From a virus, in the IMG/VR virus record IMGVR_UViG_3300036670_000250, positions 1 through 64,000 of that record: a DNA stretch of 64,000 nt. One strand, given 5' to 3'. Positions within the stretch are counted from its first letter, which is position 1. Each line of letters starts with the position of its first letter. The notes under the pieces were generated by a model. The model ran no database searches. It had not been told where the DNA came from and worked only from the letters and a program-made list of their open reading frames with translations. Shown in pieces: positions 25,230 through 33,971 of the stretch. The translations under genes were made by a program, and so were the position numbers.

Positions 25230-26948
25230 TTATATAATATCAACTCCATTGAAGCTAAAGTTTAATGTGTAATACATAGTTTGTGGGTGGAATCCTGCAT
25301 CAACTAAGTCAAATCTAGATTTAACCGCGATTTTTGGAGCCATTGTTCCTTCAGCTATAGTTTCAACTGATTCAGCCATTAAGTATGGCATAAATACTAA
25401 TCCTGGAGAATTACCATCACCTTTACGGCCTACTGCAATTCTTAAGTCATTAAAGTCTCTATTAGGATCAACATAAATAGTAACACCTGCAACAGAACCA
25501 ATTGGGAATAAAGATCCGCCATTTTGGTTTACTGTGTTAGATAGTGGGTAAGGAACGAATCCTGACACATCTTGAAGTGCAGTACCCATTTTACCACTTG
25601 TAACTGCAAACGTTGCAGGACCTCTACGACCACGTACAGCGATTAAGTTAGTAGCAGCAAGTACTTTAGTTAAGATTCTACGTTGTAGTGTTCCTTGTGT
25701 TTCACCACCTGTTGAAACTGTAACAGAGTTAACAACAACAGAACGAGCTACACCAGTATTATCAGTACCTAATGGAATGTTAACTGCAGTAGATGCACCA
25801 GTTGTAAACGCAGCAGATAAAATAGTTCCATCTACTTGAGCAACTTGTGCAGCATTAGTTACACCATTTTTAAAGATTCTATCTAGGATGTACTTGTTTA
25901 TAGATTGTGTTAATTCATTGATTAATACAGATTCTACTTGAGCAACGGCATCAATACCGAATTGCTTAAGATCTTGTATTTGCTCACGAGTAACGGCGGC
26001 TGCAACTTGATAAGTTTTAGCAGCTACAGATTTATTAAACAAAGATAATCCCATAACGTTATCTGGTGTAGATTCTCCTACTCCTCTTTCGTATGGATTT
26101 GCTGAGTCAATTGCTTCAACACCAAAGGCAGGAGTACCTGCACCAGGGTTGTTTGCAGAAAAAGCATTACCTGAAAAACCAGGAATGTGGTCTTCTAATG
26201 CCTTAACTAATTCAGCTCCACTATCAAAGTTAACTCTTACTGTGTCTAATGTGTCGTCAGCAAAACCATCAGTTGCAGCAGTTACTGCTGTATAGATTGG
26301 TTGATAACCTTCTTCACCTTGTCCAAAAGGATCAGTTCCCTGAGCAACGTCAGTTCTTTTTCCTCTTACTCTAAATATTGAATACCCATCAATACGAGAT
26401 TTACCAACATAAGTTAATTCGTATGCTCCAAAATTACCTGTACCAACGTAAAGTATTTCATTCACTGCTAAGGCGTCACCTGTTGCAATTGCAACATTAA
26501 CTTTAATAAGTAATGGTGCGCTGTTTCCATTTACACCACCTGCCTGAGAAGCTCTACCACCACCATAAACAAAGTCTAGGTAAGTAAGAACGCCCATAGG
26601 ACCTTGCATTGGAACAACTGGAACTAAATCAAGACCTACTGTCTGAGCAGCAACTTGCATAGCAAGAGGTAGCAAAGAAAATGGTCTATCACCAGAACCT
26701 GGTGCTTGTGAATAGAATGCATTCATTGTTGATGGATCTCCAGGAAATGATGGAGTACCCATTGACTGAACGTTCATGTTCGGGTTAAGGTGTACTGTGT
26801 TGTAAACACTTTCATTTAAGTTATGATAATGACAATACTTAGACATCCAAGCAATCTTAGATTTTTCAGTAATACCAGTAGCTTCTTCAATGATAGGTGC
26901 CCAAGTCATTTGTACTTCAGACTCGTTAATTAATTGATTTGCGTACAT
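25230..26948 (-). CDS. 23: major capsid protein (gp23-like)
   Basis: This 572-aa protein matches T4 gp23 in length and in landmarks: an N-terminal propeptide-like region with PIIEEATGI, then GDRPFSLLPLAMQVAAQTVGLDLV, PMQGPMGVLTYLDFVYGGG, and a C-terminal VAGVTIYVDPNRDFNDLRIAVGRKG. It forms the head hexamers and is probably processed by the gp21-like protease. An A-rich (ACAAAA)n leader immediately precedes the ATG, a promoter element lies about 70 bp upstream, and a strong terminator follows. Confidence 0.95.
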   Translation of the reverse strand: MYANQLINESEVQMTWAPIIEEATGITEKSKIAWMSKYCHYHNLNESVYNTVHLNPNMNVQSMGTPSFPGDPSTMNAFYSQAPGSGDRPFSLLPLAMQVAAQTVGLDLVPVVPMQGPMGVLTYLDFVYGGGRASQAGGVNGNSAPLLIKVNVAIATGDALAVNEILYVGTGNFGAYELTYVGKSRIDGYSIFRVRGKRTDVAQGTDPFGQGEEGYQPIYTAVTAATDGFADDTLDTVRVNFDSGAELVKALEDHIPGFSGNAFSANNPGAGTPAFGVEAIDSANPYERGVGESTPDNVMGLSLFNKSVAAKTYQVAAAVTREQIQDLKQFGIDAVAQVESVLINELTQSINKYILDRIFKNGVTNAAQVAQVDGTILSAAFTTGASTAVNIPLGTDNTGVARSVVVNSVTVSTGGETQGTLQRRILTKVLAATNLIAVRGRRGPATFAVTSGKMGTALQDVSGFVPYPLSNTVNQNGGSLFPIGSVAGVTIYVDPNRDFNDLRIAVGRKGDGNSPGLVFMPYLMAESVETIAEGTMAPKIAVKSRFDLVDAGFHPQTMYYTLNFSFNGVDII

Positions 26949-26973
26949 TTTTTTGTTTTTGTTTTTGTTTTTG
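26949..26973 (-). promoter_or_regulatory. CAAAAA-repeat leader before gp23 ATG
   Basis: On the minus strand four tandem CAAAAA-type hexamers run directly into the ATG. There is no Shine-Dalgarno. Bacteroidetes ribosomes initiate on A-rich leaders, so this is probably a translation enhancer for the most abundant virion protein. Confidence 0.55.
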
Positions 26974-27018
26974 TAATTAATCTATAGTTCTTTGCTTCTT
27001 AACTTTTTTAGATTATAA

Positions 27019-27028
27019 TTTATATATC
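27019..27028 (-). promoter_or_regulatory. late-promoter-like element for gp23
   Basis: The minus strand reads GATATATAAA about 71-80 bp upstream of the gp23 ATG, farther than in other genes, leaving room for the long A-rich leader. Confidence 0.55.
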
Positions 27029-27063
27029 AATGTTGTATTAATAAAATTGTTAATATATGTTTT

Positions 27064-28830
27064 TTATCTTCCTAAATTAAATTTAACTTTTCTAATAATG
27101 TCAGCCGCAAATGATTCATTAATAGTTTGTTCATTTGTAACGGTAGCTACTTGCTCAGCTGCTGTTTTGTTTTCGTTAATTGTTACTAATTCAAATTGAG
27201 ATGGTCTTAAATCTCTGGTTGCCCAAAAATTATTAATTGTATACGGTGTGTTTACTGTATGAAATTTAGACTCAGCAATAATTTGAGATTGACGATCAGC
27301 AGATAAAGAACCCCATTTAGTTAAATACTTCTCTGGCATGTCTTGTATAAAATTTATTTCACGTTTCTTTTCAATAAAACAACTGTCCCATACATTTTCT
27401 GCTTGATTCGTTGACATTATATGGTTTAACGTCATAGACTCTTTAATCATATCTTGCTTTTCAATAGATAAAGACTTAAACTCATTTTTCTTAGATTCAG
27501 TAAGAAAGTTCATAAAATGTAAATCAGTAACAATTTTAAATTTTGACTTTTCAATTAAAGTATTTAATTTTTCTTCAATTGATTCTTTATATGATTTTGT
27601 TTCTACATAGGCAACACTAGCTACTCCAACGGATGCTTCATCATTTATGTTTTCTGCAAGATATTCAGAGTACTTAATACTCTTATCTAAATCAACTTCA
27701 ATTTTTTTTGTATGTACAATACTTTGATCTAATTGTTCTGCAATATAATCAGCATATTTAATGCCGTTTTCTACATTTTCACTAAGATATGTTGCATATG
27801 CAATACTTTGGTTTACTTTTGTTGTCGCATTAGATGCACCTTCTGCAACATGCTCTACATACTGAATTCCCTGATCTAATCTTTCTGCTAAGTATTTTGA
27901 GTACTGAATTCCATTATCTGCAGCTTCGGCAACATGTTCTGAATAATGAATATTAGAATCTAATTCCTCAGCTAAATAACCTGTATATTGTTTAATTTGA
28001 TTTACATTCTCAGATAGGTAATCTGAAAATGAAATAGATTTATCTAAATTTTCAGATAAATATTCAGAATAGTCTGAAAGCTGATTAACTTTTGCTACAA
28101 CACTTTCTGTGTATTTTATTAGTTGTTCAACTCTTTCAGTTGTATCTGTGTTTGCTGATTCTGTAACTGATTCAGTAACTTTTGATAATACGCCCTTTAC
28201 GTATTCAGTGTATTTTTGAAAATCTTCAACCTTTACAAAATTTGTATTTTCTTCCATTATATTGTTTTTTGTGTTTTTTGTTTCTTGTATTTCATAGATA
28301 AATAAATCATCTTCATTACTAAATCCGTAAGATTCATTTACTCGTGTTAATTCTGCATTTTCAAAACCAGGATCAGCAACGAGATCGTATGTAAAAAATT
28401 TCTTAATTTTAACCTTACCATTTTCACCTACAGAACCGGCAGCTCTACTTGAAATATGAAGAGGTATACCATCTTTAACTAAAGCTTGAGCTTCCTTTCC
28501 CTTTGTTGTATTAAGTAAACGAATTCTACCCATAACACGTTTTTTAACTGGATCATATTCTAATGATTCAATAACATGAGAAACGTTTGATAAACTAATA
28601 TCAAAATCCTTAGGATGATCTAGTTCACCTAGTAATTTACCAACTTTAGCCTTTTCCTTTAGCTCATTAATATGAGGTAAAGTTTCAGTTTCTTCATATA
28701 TTCTGTTATTCTTGTTTCGGATCCCGAATTCAGTAAAAACACCTTCAAGTATAATTGAACCATCTTCTGTAACGTTTTGAACTAAATTTGTTTGAGATCT
28801 TTCGAGAATTAAAAGTTTCTTTCCTGACAT
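27064..28830 (-). CDS. 21: prohead protease fused to scaffold-like region (gp21-gp22)
   Basis: Residues 1-190 are a gp21-type prohead protease: GKLLGELDHPKDFDI carries the catalytic His region and LHISSRAAGSV the catalytic Ser region. Residues about 195-588 form an acidic, helical scaffold-like region with repeats of about 22 residues of the type YSEYLAExLDxxIxY. In T4 protease and scaffold are separate genes (212 and 269 aa). Here one ORF of 588 aa holds both. An internal in-frame ATG at 28257 with an A-rich leader could give the 397-aa scaffold alone. Confidence 0.8.
   Translation of the reverse strand: MSGKKLLILERSQTNLVQNVTEDGSIILEGVFTEFGIRNKNNRIYEETETLPHINELKEKAKVGKLLGELDHPKDFDISLSNVSHVIESLEYDPVKKRVMGRIRLLNTTKGKEAQALVKDGIPLHISSRAAGSVGENGKVKIKKFFTYDLVADPGFENAELTRVNESYGFSNEDDLFIYEIQETKNTKNNIMEENTNFVKVEDFQKYTEYVKGVLSKVTESVTESANTDTTERVEQLIKYTESVVAKVNQLSDYSEYLSENLDKSISFSDYLSENVNQIKQYTGYLAEELDSNIHYSEHVAEAADNGIQYSKYLAERLDQGIQYVEHVAEGASNATTKVNQSIAYATYLSENVENGIKYADYIAEQLDQSIVHTKKIEVDLDKSIKYSEYLAENINDEASVGVASVAYVETKSYKESIEEKLNTLIEKSKFKIVTDLHFMNFLTESKKNEFKSLSIEKQDMIKESMTLNHIMSTNQAENVWDSCFIEKKREINFIQDMPEKYLTKWGSLSADRQSQIIAESKFHTVNTPYTINNFWATRDLRPSQFELVTINENKTAAEQVATVTNEQTINESFAADIIRKVKFNLGR
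28255..28257 (-). promoter_or_regulatory. 22: likely internal translation start for scaffold product
   Basis: In-frame ATG (MEENTNFVKVEDF) between the protease and scaffold regions, preceded on the minus strand by an A-rich stretch of AAAAAACACAAAAAACAATA type like the leaders of separate genes here. It would allow excess scaffold over protease, as Nu3 does in lambda. Confidence 0.5.
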
Positions 28831-28847
28831 TTTTTAAATATTATTTG

Positions 28848-28858
28848 ATTTATATATT
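28848..28858 (-). promoter_or_regulatory. late-promoter-like element for protease/scaffold gene
   Basis: The minus strand reads AATATATAAATC 18-28 bp before the ATG. Confidence 0.55.
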
Positions 28859-28876
28859 AGAACTATTGCAAACTTT

Positions 28877-30526
28877 TTATTCAAAGTCAGCTAATGGATC
28901 GTCTTCGGCTTTATTTTGTGATTCAGGCTTAAAATCATTTTTATTACCTCCTAGCAGTATTTTATCAATATCACCTTCACTAAAGCCCTCTTCTTCTAAT
29001 TCATTTCTTTTAATTGCTCTTTTATTAGAGTTAATGTCATCTCTGGTGAAGCCACCGTATCTTTTAATTAACCATCCGATATCAAAGTATGGAATTTCAT
29101 TCATTTCGCTATCCATAACACTCAATTGGGTTTTCATGTTTCCGATAAAATCAATGCGTTTGTTTTGTAATTCCATTTCTTTCATTTCTTCAAATACATT
29201 ATCTTTAACAAACTTTAAACCTAACCCTGATTTAAATGCAATATCATTTTTAAGCTCAGGGTGATTTACACACATTTGAAGATACACTGGCTTAATGAGT
29301 ATTTCTTGAAATATCGATCTTAAACGATTAACAAATTTTGAAAACTTAATTTCTTCTCTTAACATACCGCTAGCTTCAATATCAAAAGAACCACCACCTT
29401 CTTTATCAAATCTAGAAAATGGTATTTTTGAAGCAACCTTTAGTCTATCAGAAAAGTATCTTAATGATTCAGTATCACCTAAATCTGGCCCGTCACCACC
29501 TACAGTACTAATAGTAGGCTGTTCACCATCCTTCGATGGTAACCAATATTCTTTATTGAATGGCATCATTGGCTTACCATTTGTTTTGATTTCACCACTT
29601 TCATAGTTAAAATCAACAACCTCACGGTATGAATTCATTAATTGCGCTAAAGATTGTTTAGCTCTAGTTTTTGATTTACCACCTACTGGTATAATAAATT
29701 GAGTTTTAAATGATGAATTAGAAACTGCCCAAATAATTCTAGTAGTTTCCATAACTCTAACTAAATTAAATGAACGAATAAGACGCTCAACGTAAGAAAT
29801 TCGTTGTGGCGAGTTAACTTGCGAATACGACAAATAAATTACCTGAGCATCCCAAAGCTTTCTTTCTTTTGCACCACCGCCTTTATATTGAACCCAAATT
29901 TTCTTACCAGTTTCAGTATCTATTCCAGGTAATAAAGAAATTGGGTCTAATTCTTTAAAACCAATAATTTCAGTTTGTTTATCATTATATACTATCTCAA
30001 ACGAAAGGAAGCCATCAACTAACCATTTTCTAAAATAATTCCAAGGTTGAATTGCATCATTAAAACCAAAATAGTTATAAATGTTATTGAAAACATCTCC
30101 GATTTCTTCTTCTATAGTATTACTAATTTCTCCATTAAACTCGCCGTATGCAAAATAATTAGTTTCATCAAATACAATAGCTTCATCTGTGATAATATCT
30201 AAAATATCTTCTATTTCATCTTGTACGGCAAACGTCCTAAGCTCGTCTCTTTTCTTTTTGTAATCTTTATCAAAATATGATATATTTTTCTTAAGACTTG
30301 TGTCGGTTAAAGAAAGTGCTGCAAACGCTGCATACATATCATCAGAATCAGATCCGGTTGGATTTACAAATCCATAACCAACTTGGTTTTCAGTAAATCC
30401 GACCGCACGAGAATTACGAATAACCATATCGTCATAAGCCATTCCTAGATTAGAAAGATCTTTTAGAATTTTTCTAACTGGGTTTCCATCAGTTAAAGGT
30501 CCTCTTCTATCAGTAAATCCTGCCAT
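28877..30526 (-). CDS. 20: portal protein (gp20-like)
   Basis: This 549-aa protein matches T4 gp20 (524 aa). Landmarks are YFDKDYKKKRDELR, IEDILDIITDEAIVFD, the WNYFRKWLVDGFLSFEIVYN crown/stem region, FKELDPISLLPGI and the RFDKEGGG...ASGMLREEIKFSKFVNRLR segment. It forms the dodecameric DNA gate at the head vertex and docks the terminase. Gene order portal-protease/scaffold-capsid is as in T4. Confidence 0.93.
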   Translation of the reverse strand: MAGFTDRRGPLTDGNPVRKILKDLSNLGMAYDDMVIRNSRAVGFTENQVGYGFVNPTGSDSDDMYAAFAALSLTDTSLKKNISYFDKDYKKKRDELRTFAVQDEIEDILDIITDEAIVFDETNYFAYGEFNGEISNTIEEEIGDVFNNIYNYFGFNDAIQPWNYFRKWLVDGFLSFEIVYNDKQTEIIGFKELDPISLLPGIDTETGKKIWVQYKGGGAKERKLWDAQVIYLSYSQVNSPQRISYVERLIRSFNLVRVMETTRIIWAVSNSSFKTQFIIPVGGKSKTRAKQSLAQLMNSYREVVDFNYESGEIKTNGKPMMPFNKEYWLPSKDGEQPTISTVGGDGPDLGDTESLRYFSDRLKVASKIPFSRFDKEGGGSFDIEASGMLREEIKFSKFVNRLRSIFQEILIKPVYLQMCVNHPELKNDIAFKSGLGLKFVKDNVFEEMKEMELQNKRIDFIGNMKTQLSVMDSEMNEIPYFDIGWLIKRYGGFTRDDINSNKRAIKRNELEEEGFSEGDIDKILLGGNKNDFKPESQNKAEDDPLADFE

Positions 30527-30542
30527 AGTTTTTTTATTATTA

Positions 30543-30554
30543 GTTTATATATTC
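30543..30554 (-). promoter_or_regulatory. late-promoter-like element for portal gene
   Basis: The minus strand reads GAATATATAAAC 17-28 bp upstream of the portal ATG, overlapping the stop of the preceding gene. Confidence 0.55.
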
Positions 30555-31114
30555 TTATTATATAATGCTTGTGCTTCATTTATATTTCCGCCAAAGAAAA
30601 AATTACTATCATTAACAGCACCAACATACCAATCTTCATATCCTAGTACCCTAGGGTCTTTCATATTTTTCATATTATACTGTCTTATTGCGTACTTTAA
30701 ATTGTATTTTTTACCTAAACTTTGGTTAACTGCATCATATGTAAACTCTTTCATATACATTTGCATTTTAGCATTCCCCGCATATTTTAACTGAGATTCA
30801 AAAATGGAAGGAAATGATTTTACAATATCTTTTATCAATGAAATCCTAGAGTCGTATGGTATATAGTGTAAATTTATACCTAATTGGTTAATACCAAAAC
30901 TTGAACCTAAACCAATAACAATTGGATAAGTGTCGTAAAAAGTTTCTTTATTAGTAAAATATCTAAAGGCATACATTCTTCCTTGTTCTAGTGTACCCTT
31001 TGATGGCGACCCAATAGTATTTAAGGATACTGTAGAGTATTTAGAAGCACCAGACCTGCCTTTATTTTCTTCTAAGAATATATTTAAATCATCTGTAAAA
31101 TTACCTATTATCAT
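30545..31114 (-). CDS. virion-associated protein of unknown function (189 aa)
   Basis: This protein contains the segments GRMYAFRYFTNKETFYDTYPIV and FGINQLGINLHYIPYDSR, a signature I associate with conserved T4-like morphogenesis proteins near the head-completion gene, although I cannot name it. Start overlaps nearly abut the gp4-like gene (2 bp), implying joint expression and a head or connector role. Confidence 0.55.
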   Translation of the reverse strand: MIIGNFTDDLNIFLEENKGRSGASKYSTVSLNTIGSPSKGTLEQGRMYAFRYFTNKETFYDTYPIVIGLGSSFGINQLGINLHYIPYDSRISLIKDIVKSFPSIFESQLKYAGNAKMQMYMKEFTYDAVNQSLGKKYNLKYAIRQYNMKNMKDPRVLGYEDWYVGAVNDSNFFFGGNINEAQALYNKNI

Positions 31115-31116
31115 TC

Positions 31117-31593
31117 TTAAAATAAGTTTGAATCTTCAGTTAATAACATAACTTTAAAGTTTCTTTCTTTTGCCAATTTATTTAATGCATCTGTCTTACA
31201 TAAATTTCTAACATAGTTTTCATAACCATGCTTGAAATTTTTCATTGATTTTGCTGTTTTTCTTTTAGGTGGTTTTGGTTTTTGTAGTTGAGCTTTTGGT
31301 TTTATTTCAACTAAATATTCTTCAACAATATTATCCCTATTTAATTTAACATAAAAATCTGGAAAATAATTATGAACTTTATTATCAAGTATATTGTAGT
31401 ACTTAATGGCAAAGGGTTCAGAAACCCAATAAATAACATCATCATTATAATCACACCAATGACAAAACTTTCTTTCCCATGAGCTTCTATAAATAATAGG
31501 ACCATCTCCTATATATTTAGTAGGATTATTTGGATTGTAGTACCCTTGTTTAAACCCTGATTTTAATGTTGGTTTTAAGTTTTTAATGTTCAT
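31117..31593 (-). CDS. 4: head completion protein (gp4-like nuclease fold)
   Basis: This 158-aa protein matches the T4 gp4 layout (150 aa). It has IIYRSSWERKFCHWCDYN, then VHNYFPDFYVKLN and EYLVEIKPKAQLQ, which form a PD-(D/E)xK-like active site (PDF, then ExK). gp4 is required to finish heads before tail joining. It is followed by the gp55-like sigma gene with a single-base overlap. Confidence 0.88.
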   Translation of the reverse strand: MNIKNLKPTLKSGFKQGYYNPNNPTKYIGDGPIIYRSSWERKFCHWCDYNDDVIYWVSEPFAIKYYNILDNKVHNYFPDFYVKLNRDNIVEEYLVEIKPKAQLQKPKPPKRKTAKSMKNFKHGYENYVRNLCKTDALNKLAKERNFKVMLLTEDSNLF

Positions 31594-31958
31594 TAAATTG
31601 TGTAAATTCCATCACTGTCATAACCGCCATCCATTGAAACAGTACCCGCGTATTTTTTAGGGTGTAGTTTATTCCATCCTTTTGCAAAACCTCTTTTTGA
31701 AATTTCAGTAAAATATGAAAATGCGTTTTCACTTTTTGCAGGATTAAAATTTCTCCAATATTTAAAAAGATCCATATATGCAAATGCAATACAATCTTCC
31801 CTATCTGCAGGTTCCCTATATGACAGTTTCATTGAACACTTATTAGCAAGTAACATTAAATATTCTAAAGCTTTTGGTGTTAATTCGTCAAGCTCTTTTG
31901 ATTTTTTGATTTCATCTAAAAGATCTCTATTATTAAGATAATTACGTTTTCTAGCCAT
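31593..31958 (-). CDS. 55: late transcription sigma factor (gp55-like)
   Basis: This 121-aa protein, started at the ATG at 31958 (MARKRNYLNNRDLL), resembles T4 gp55: an N-terminal YLNNRDLLDEIKKS, a region-2-like helix set DREDCIAFAYMDLFKYWRNFNP and AFSYFTEISKRGFAKGWNKL. gp55 directs RNA polymerase to TATAAATA late promoters together with the gp45 clamp. Many structural genes here have such elements, which fits. It is shorter than T4 gp55 (185 aa), with the clamp-contacting tail reduced. Confidence 0.8.
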   Translation of the reverse strand: MARKRNYLNNRDLLDEIKKSKELDELTPKALEYLMLLANKCSMKLSYREPADREDCIAFAYMDLFKYWRNFNPAKSENAFSYFTEISKRGFAKGWNKLHPKKYAGTVSMDGGYDSDGIYTI

Positions 31959-31990
31959 GGTGTTTCTATTTTTATTATTATATACAAAAA

Positions 31991-32028
31991 AAAGCCGGTA
32001 GTTTATATTAATATAAACCACCGGCTTT
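31991..32028. terminator. long bidirectional terminator hairpin
   Basis: AAAGCCGGT (31991-31999) pairs with ACCGGCTTT (32020-32028), and the 18 bp between (32001-32018) are themselves palindromic; one A/C mismatch. A and T runs flank it. It separates the 32044-33918 gene from gp55. Confidence 0.88.
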
Positions 32029-32043
32029 TATGAAATAATTTAG

Positions 32044-33918
32044 TTAAATTTCAACTTTAATATCGTTTTTAATAATGAAACTTTCTTTATTTGTCATAGG
32101 ATCAATAATTGTTACCAAATCATCGTTACCTAGAGAAGAGTACTCTTCAGCGTTTACCATGATTTGTTGTCCTTTTGAAAAACCAGCAGAAGGCTTAATT
32201 ATATTAGCATCTACAAAACCGTCATCTAAATATTGTTTTTTATTTTTTTTTTCAGATACTAAATAACTTTCCTGTAATTCTTTTTCAAATTTAATTAGTT
32301 CTGCATTAATTAAAGTTAATGCCTCATCTAATTCTTCAGATTTTCCATTTTTAGAAATAGCACTATTAATTTCAGTTTTCTTTTCAATTAAAAATGAAAT
32401 TGTTTCAGATAGTTCATTTCTTTTTTTAGAAAGAGTTAATGATGCATCCCCTTCAGCTATTAATTGTTCTGATAAAATTAAACTAACGTCATAATTAATA
32501 AATTCTTTAATAAGCTTAACAGCTTCAGTTGCTGTTGGTATAAAAGACATTTCATTTATTTGCATACCTGAATTAACTTTGTTAACCCAAACACCTTCAC
32601 CGATTGCAATAAGAGTTAAATGTAATGCTGCAAACTCACGTGATGTAATGTGTGTAAACATATCCATATCACGAAGATAATCTATACTTTCAAAAAACTT
32701 TGCAACCGTATCAGTACTCATTGTGTTTTTATAACCAAAAAAGTTCACAGCAAGCAAAGACTCTTTAATCTGAGTTGGCGTTAGCTCAGTAAGATTTGTT
32801 TTATTTAACATTAAAGTACCTTCAGTTAAATTATATTCCAAAGACTTGTTGTTTTGACCAAATATAACTAATGAATTATTAATATTCTTAAATAATTGTA
32901 AACCTTCTAATACATTAAAAAATCTATGATCTCTGACAACTGATTCTGTTATTTGATTGTCTTTAATTGCATAAGTTTTACCATGTAAAACAAAGTTTAA
33001 ACCATTTTCATTTTCAACAACTGGTGAAAGTATTTGTGATACAATACCATCATTGTTTGTCGCGGCTTTATTATCGTCAATTGTCATTTCATTTAAAATA
33101 GAATAAACTGAACTAGCCCATGGATGCTTTGTTGCTATTTTAGCAAGATTAGACTTAATATCAGCAGGTTCTTTTAATGATTCAGTAAGATCATTTATAA
33201 GAGTTTCATATAATTTACCCTTTTGTAGTTTATTTGTATCAATAGCTTCACTAATTTTAAATGACCATTTAACATTAGTATAAACTGTATCAATATAATC
33301 TCTAAGATTTTTTACTGGCGATAACCACTCATAAATTGATAAACTTCTATGTAAAGTTTTTGCAATTTTAAATTTAAGATTAGGATTAATATTTAGTTCA
33401 ATACTTTCTTTTAATCCAGTTTCATCATTAAGCTCGTTATTGTGTATTGCCACATATGACTTCCATAGATTAAGCTCACGTGGAAACATACCAAGAGATT
33501 CTTCTAAAACTTTAAGAGCGTTTTTAGATGAGTACGAAATTCTAGAAGAGTCAGAATCCATTGTCTTAAGAATATCAATACTATTCATGATATTTTCATA
33601 TAGTTGCGTAAGTGTAAAATTCATTTCGTTATTGTTTTTTTGTTTATTATTTTCGTTGTATGTTTCTAGTTTTGATTTATAAAAAGAAACACCAGATAAC
33701 GCTAGCTGCTGAGGAATTCCCATACCTACTAAAATAGCTAAAACCTGACTATCAGTTTTTCCGCTTTTGTAAAATTGAGCAGCAATGTCTAACAGTTGTT
33801 GCGGTGGATTGTTTAAATGAGGTGTTGTAGTGTCTACACCATGCTGAGCGTCGATTCTACCGTCAGAATAAACTTGAGTTTGCCCTTCATTTATATCTGT
33901 ATTAGTTTTATGATTCAT
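32044..33918 (-). CDS. large hypothetical protein, possible internal virion protein (624 aa)
   Basis: No family is recognised. It has a Gln/Asn-rich N-terminus with LLDIAAQFYKSGKTDSQVLAILVGMGIP (a UBA-like helical segment), a long helical middle and a coiled-coil region at residues 490-570. An internal ATG (MNFTLTQLYENI) around residue 98 follows an Asn/Lys-rich linker. A late-type promoter lies upstream and a strong terminator downstream, so it is a single-gene late transcript, consistent with a virion component. Confidence 0.6.
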   Translation of the reverse strand: MNHKTNTDINEGQTQVYSDGRIDAQHGVDTTTPHLNNPPQQLLDIAAQFYKSGKTDSQVLAILVGMGIPQQLALSGVSFYKSKLETYNENNKQKNNNEMNFTLTQLYENIMNSIDILKTMDSDSSRISYSSKNALKVLEESLGMFPRELNLWKSYVAIHNNELNDETGLKESIELNINPNLKFKIAKTLHRSLSIYEWLSPVKNLRDYIDTVYTNVKWSFKISEAIDTNKLQKGKLYETLINDLTESLKEPADIKSNLAKIATKHPWASSVYSILNEMTIDDNKAATNNDGIVSQILSPVVENENGLNFVLHGKTYAIKDNQITESVVRDHRFFNVLEGLQLFKNINNSLVIFGQNNKSLEYNLTEGTLMLNKTNLTELTPTQIKESLLAVNFFGYKNTMSTDTVAKFFESIDYLRDMDMFTHITSREFAALHLTLIAIGEGVWVNKVNSGMQINEMSFIPTATEAVKLIKEFINYDVSLILSEQLIAEGDASLTLSKKRNELSETISFLIEKKTEINSAISKNGKSEELDEALTLINAELIKFEKELQESYLVSEKKNKKQYLDDGFVDANIIKPSAGFSKGQQIMVNAEEYSSLGNDDLVTIIDPMTNKESFIIKNDIKVEI

Positions 33919-33937
33919 ATTAAGATACTTTTATTTG

Positions 33938-33949
33938 TTTTATATATTC
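33938..33949 (-). promoter_or_regulatory. late-promoter-like element
   Basis: The minus strand reads GAATATATAAAA 20-31 bp before the 33918 ATG. Confidence 0.55.
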
Positions 33950-33971
33950 TATGATCTTAGAGTTATTATCA

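Noticed and set aside
30545-31114. Assignment to T4 gp53 or gp2
   Set aside because: Length and position near gp4 are suggestive, but none of the recalled conserved segments of those proteins could be matched.
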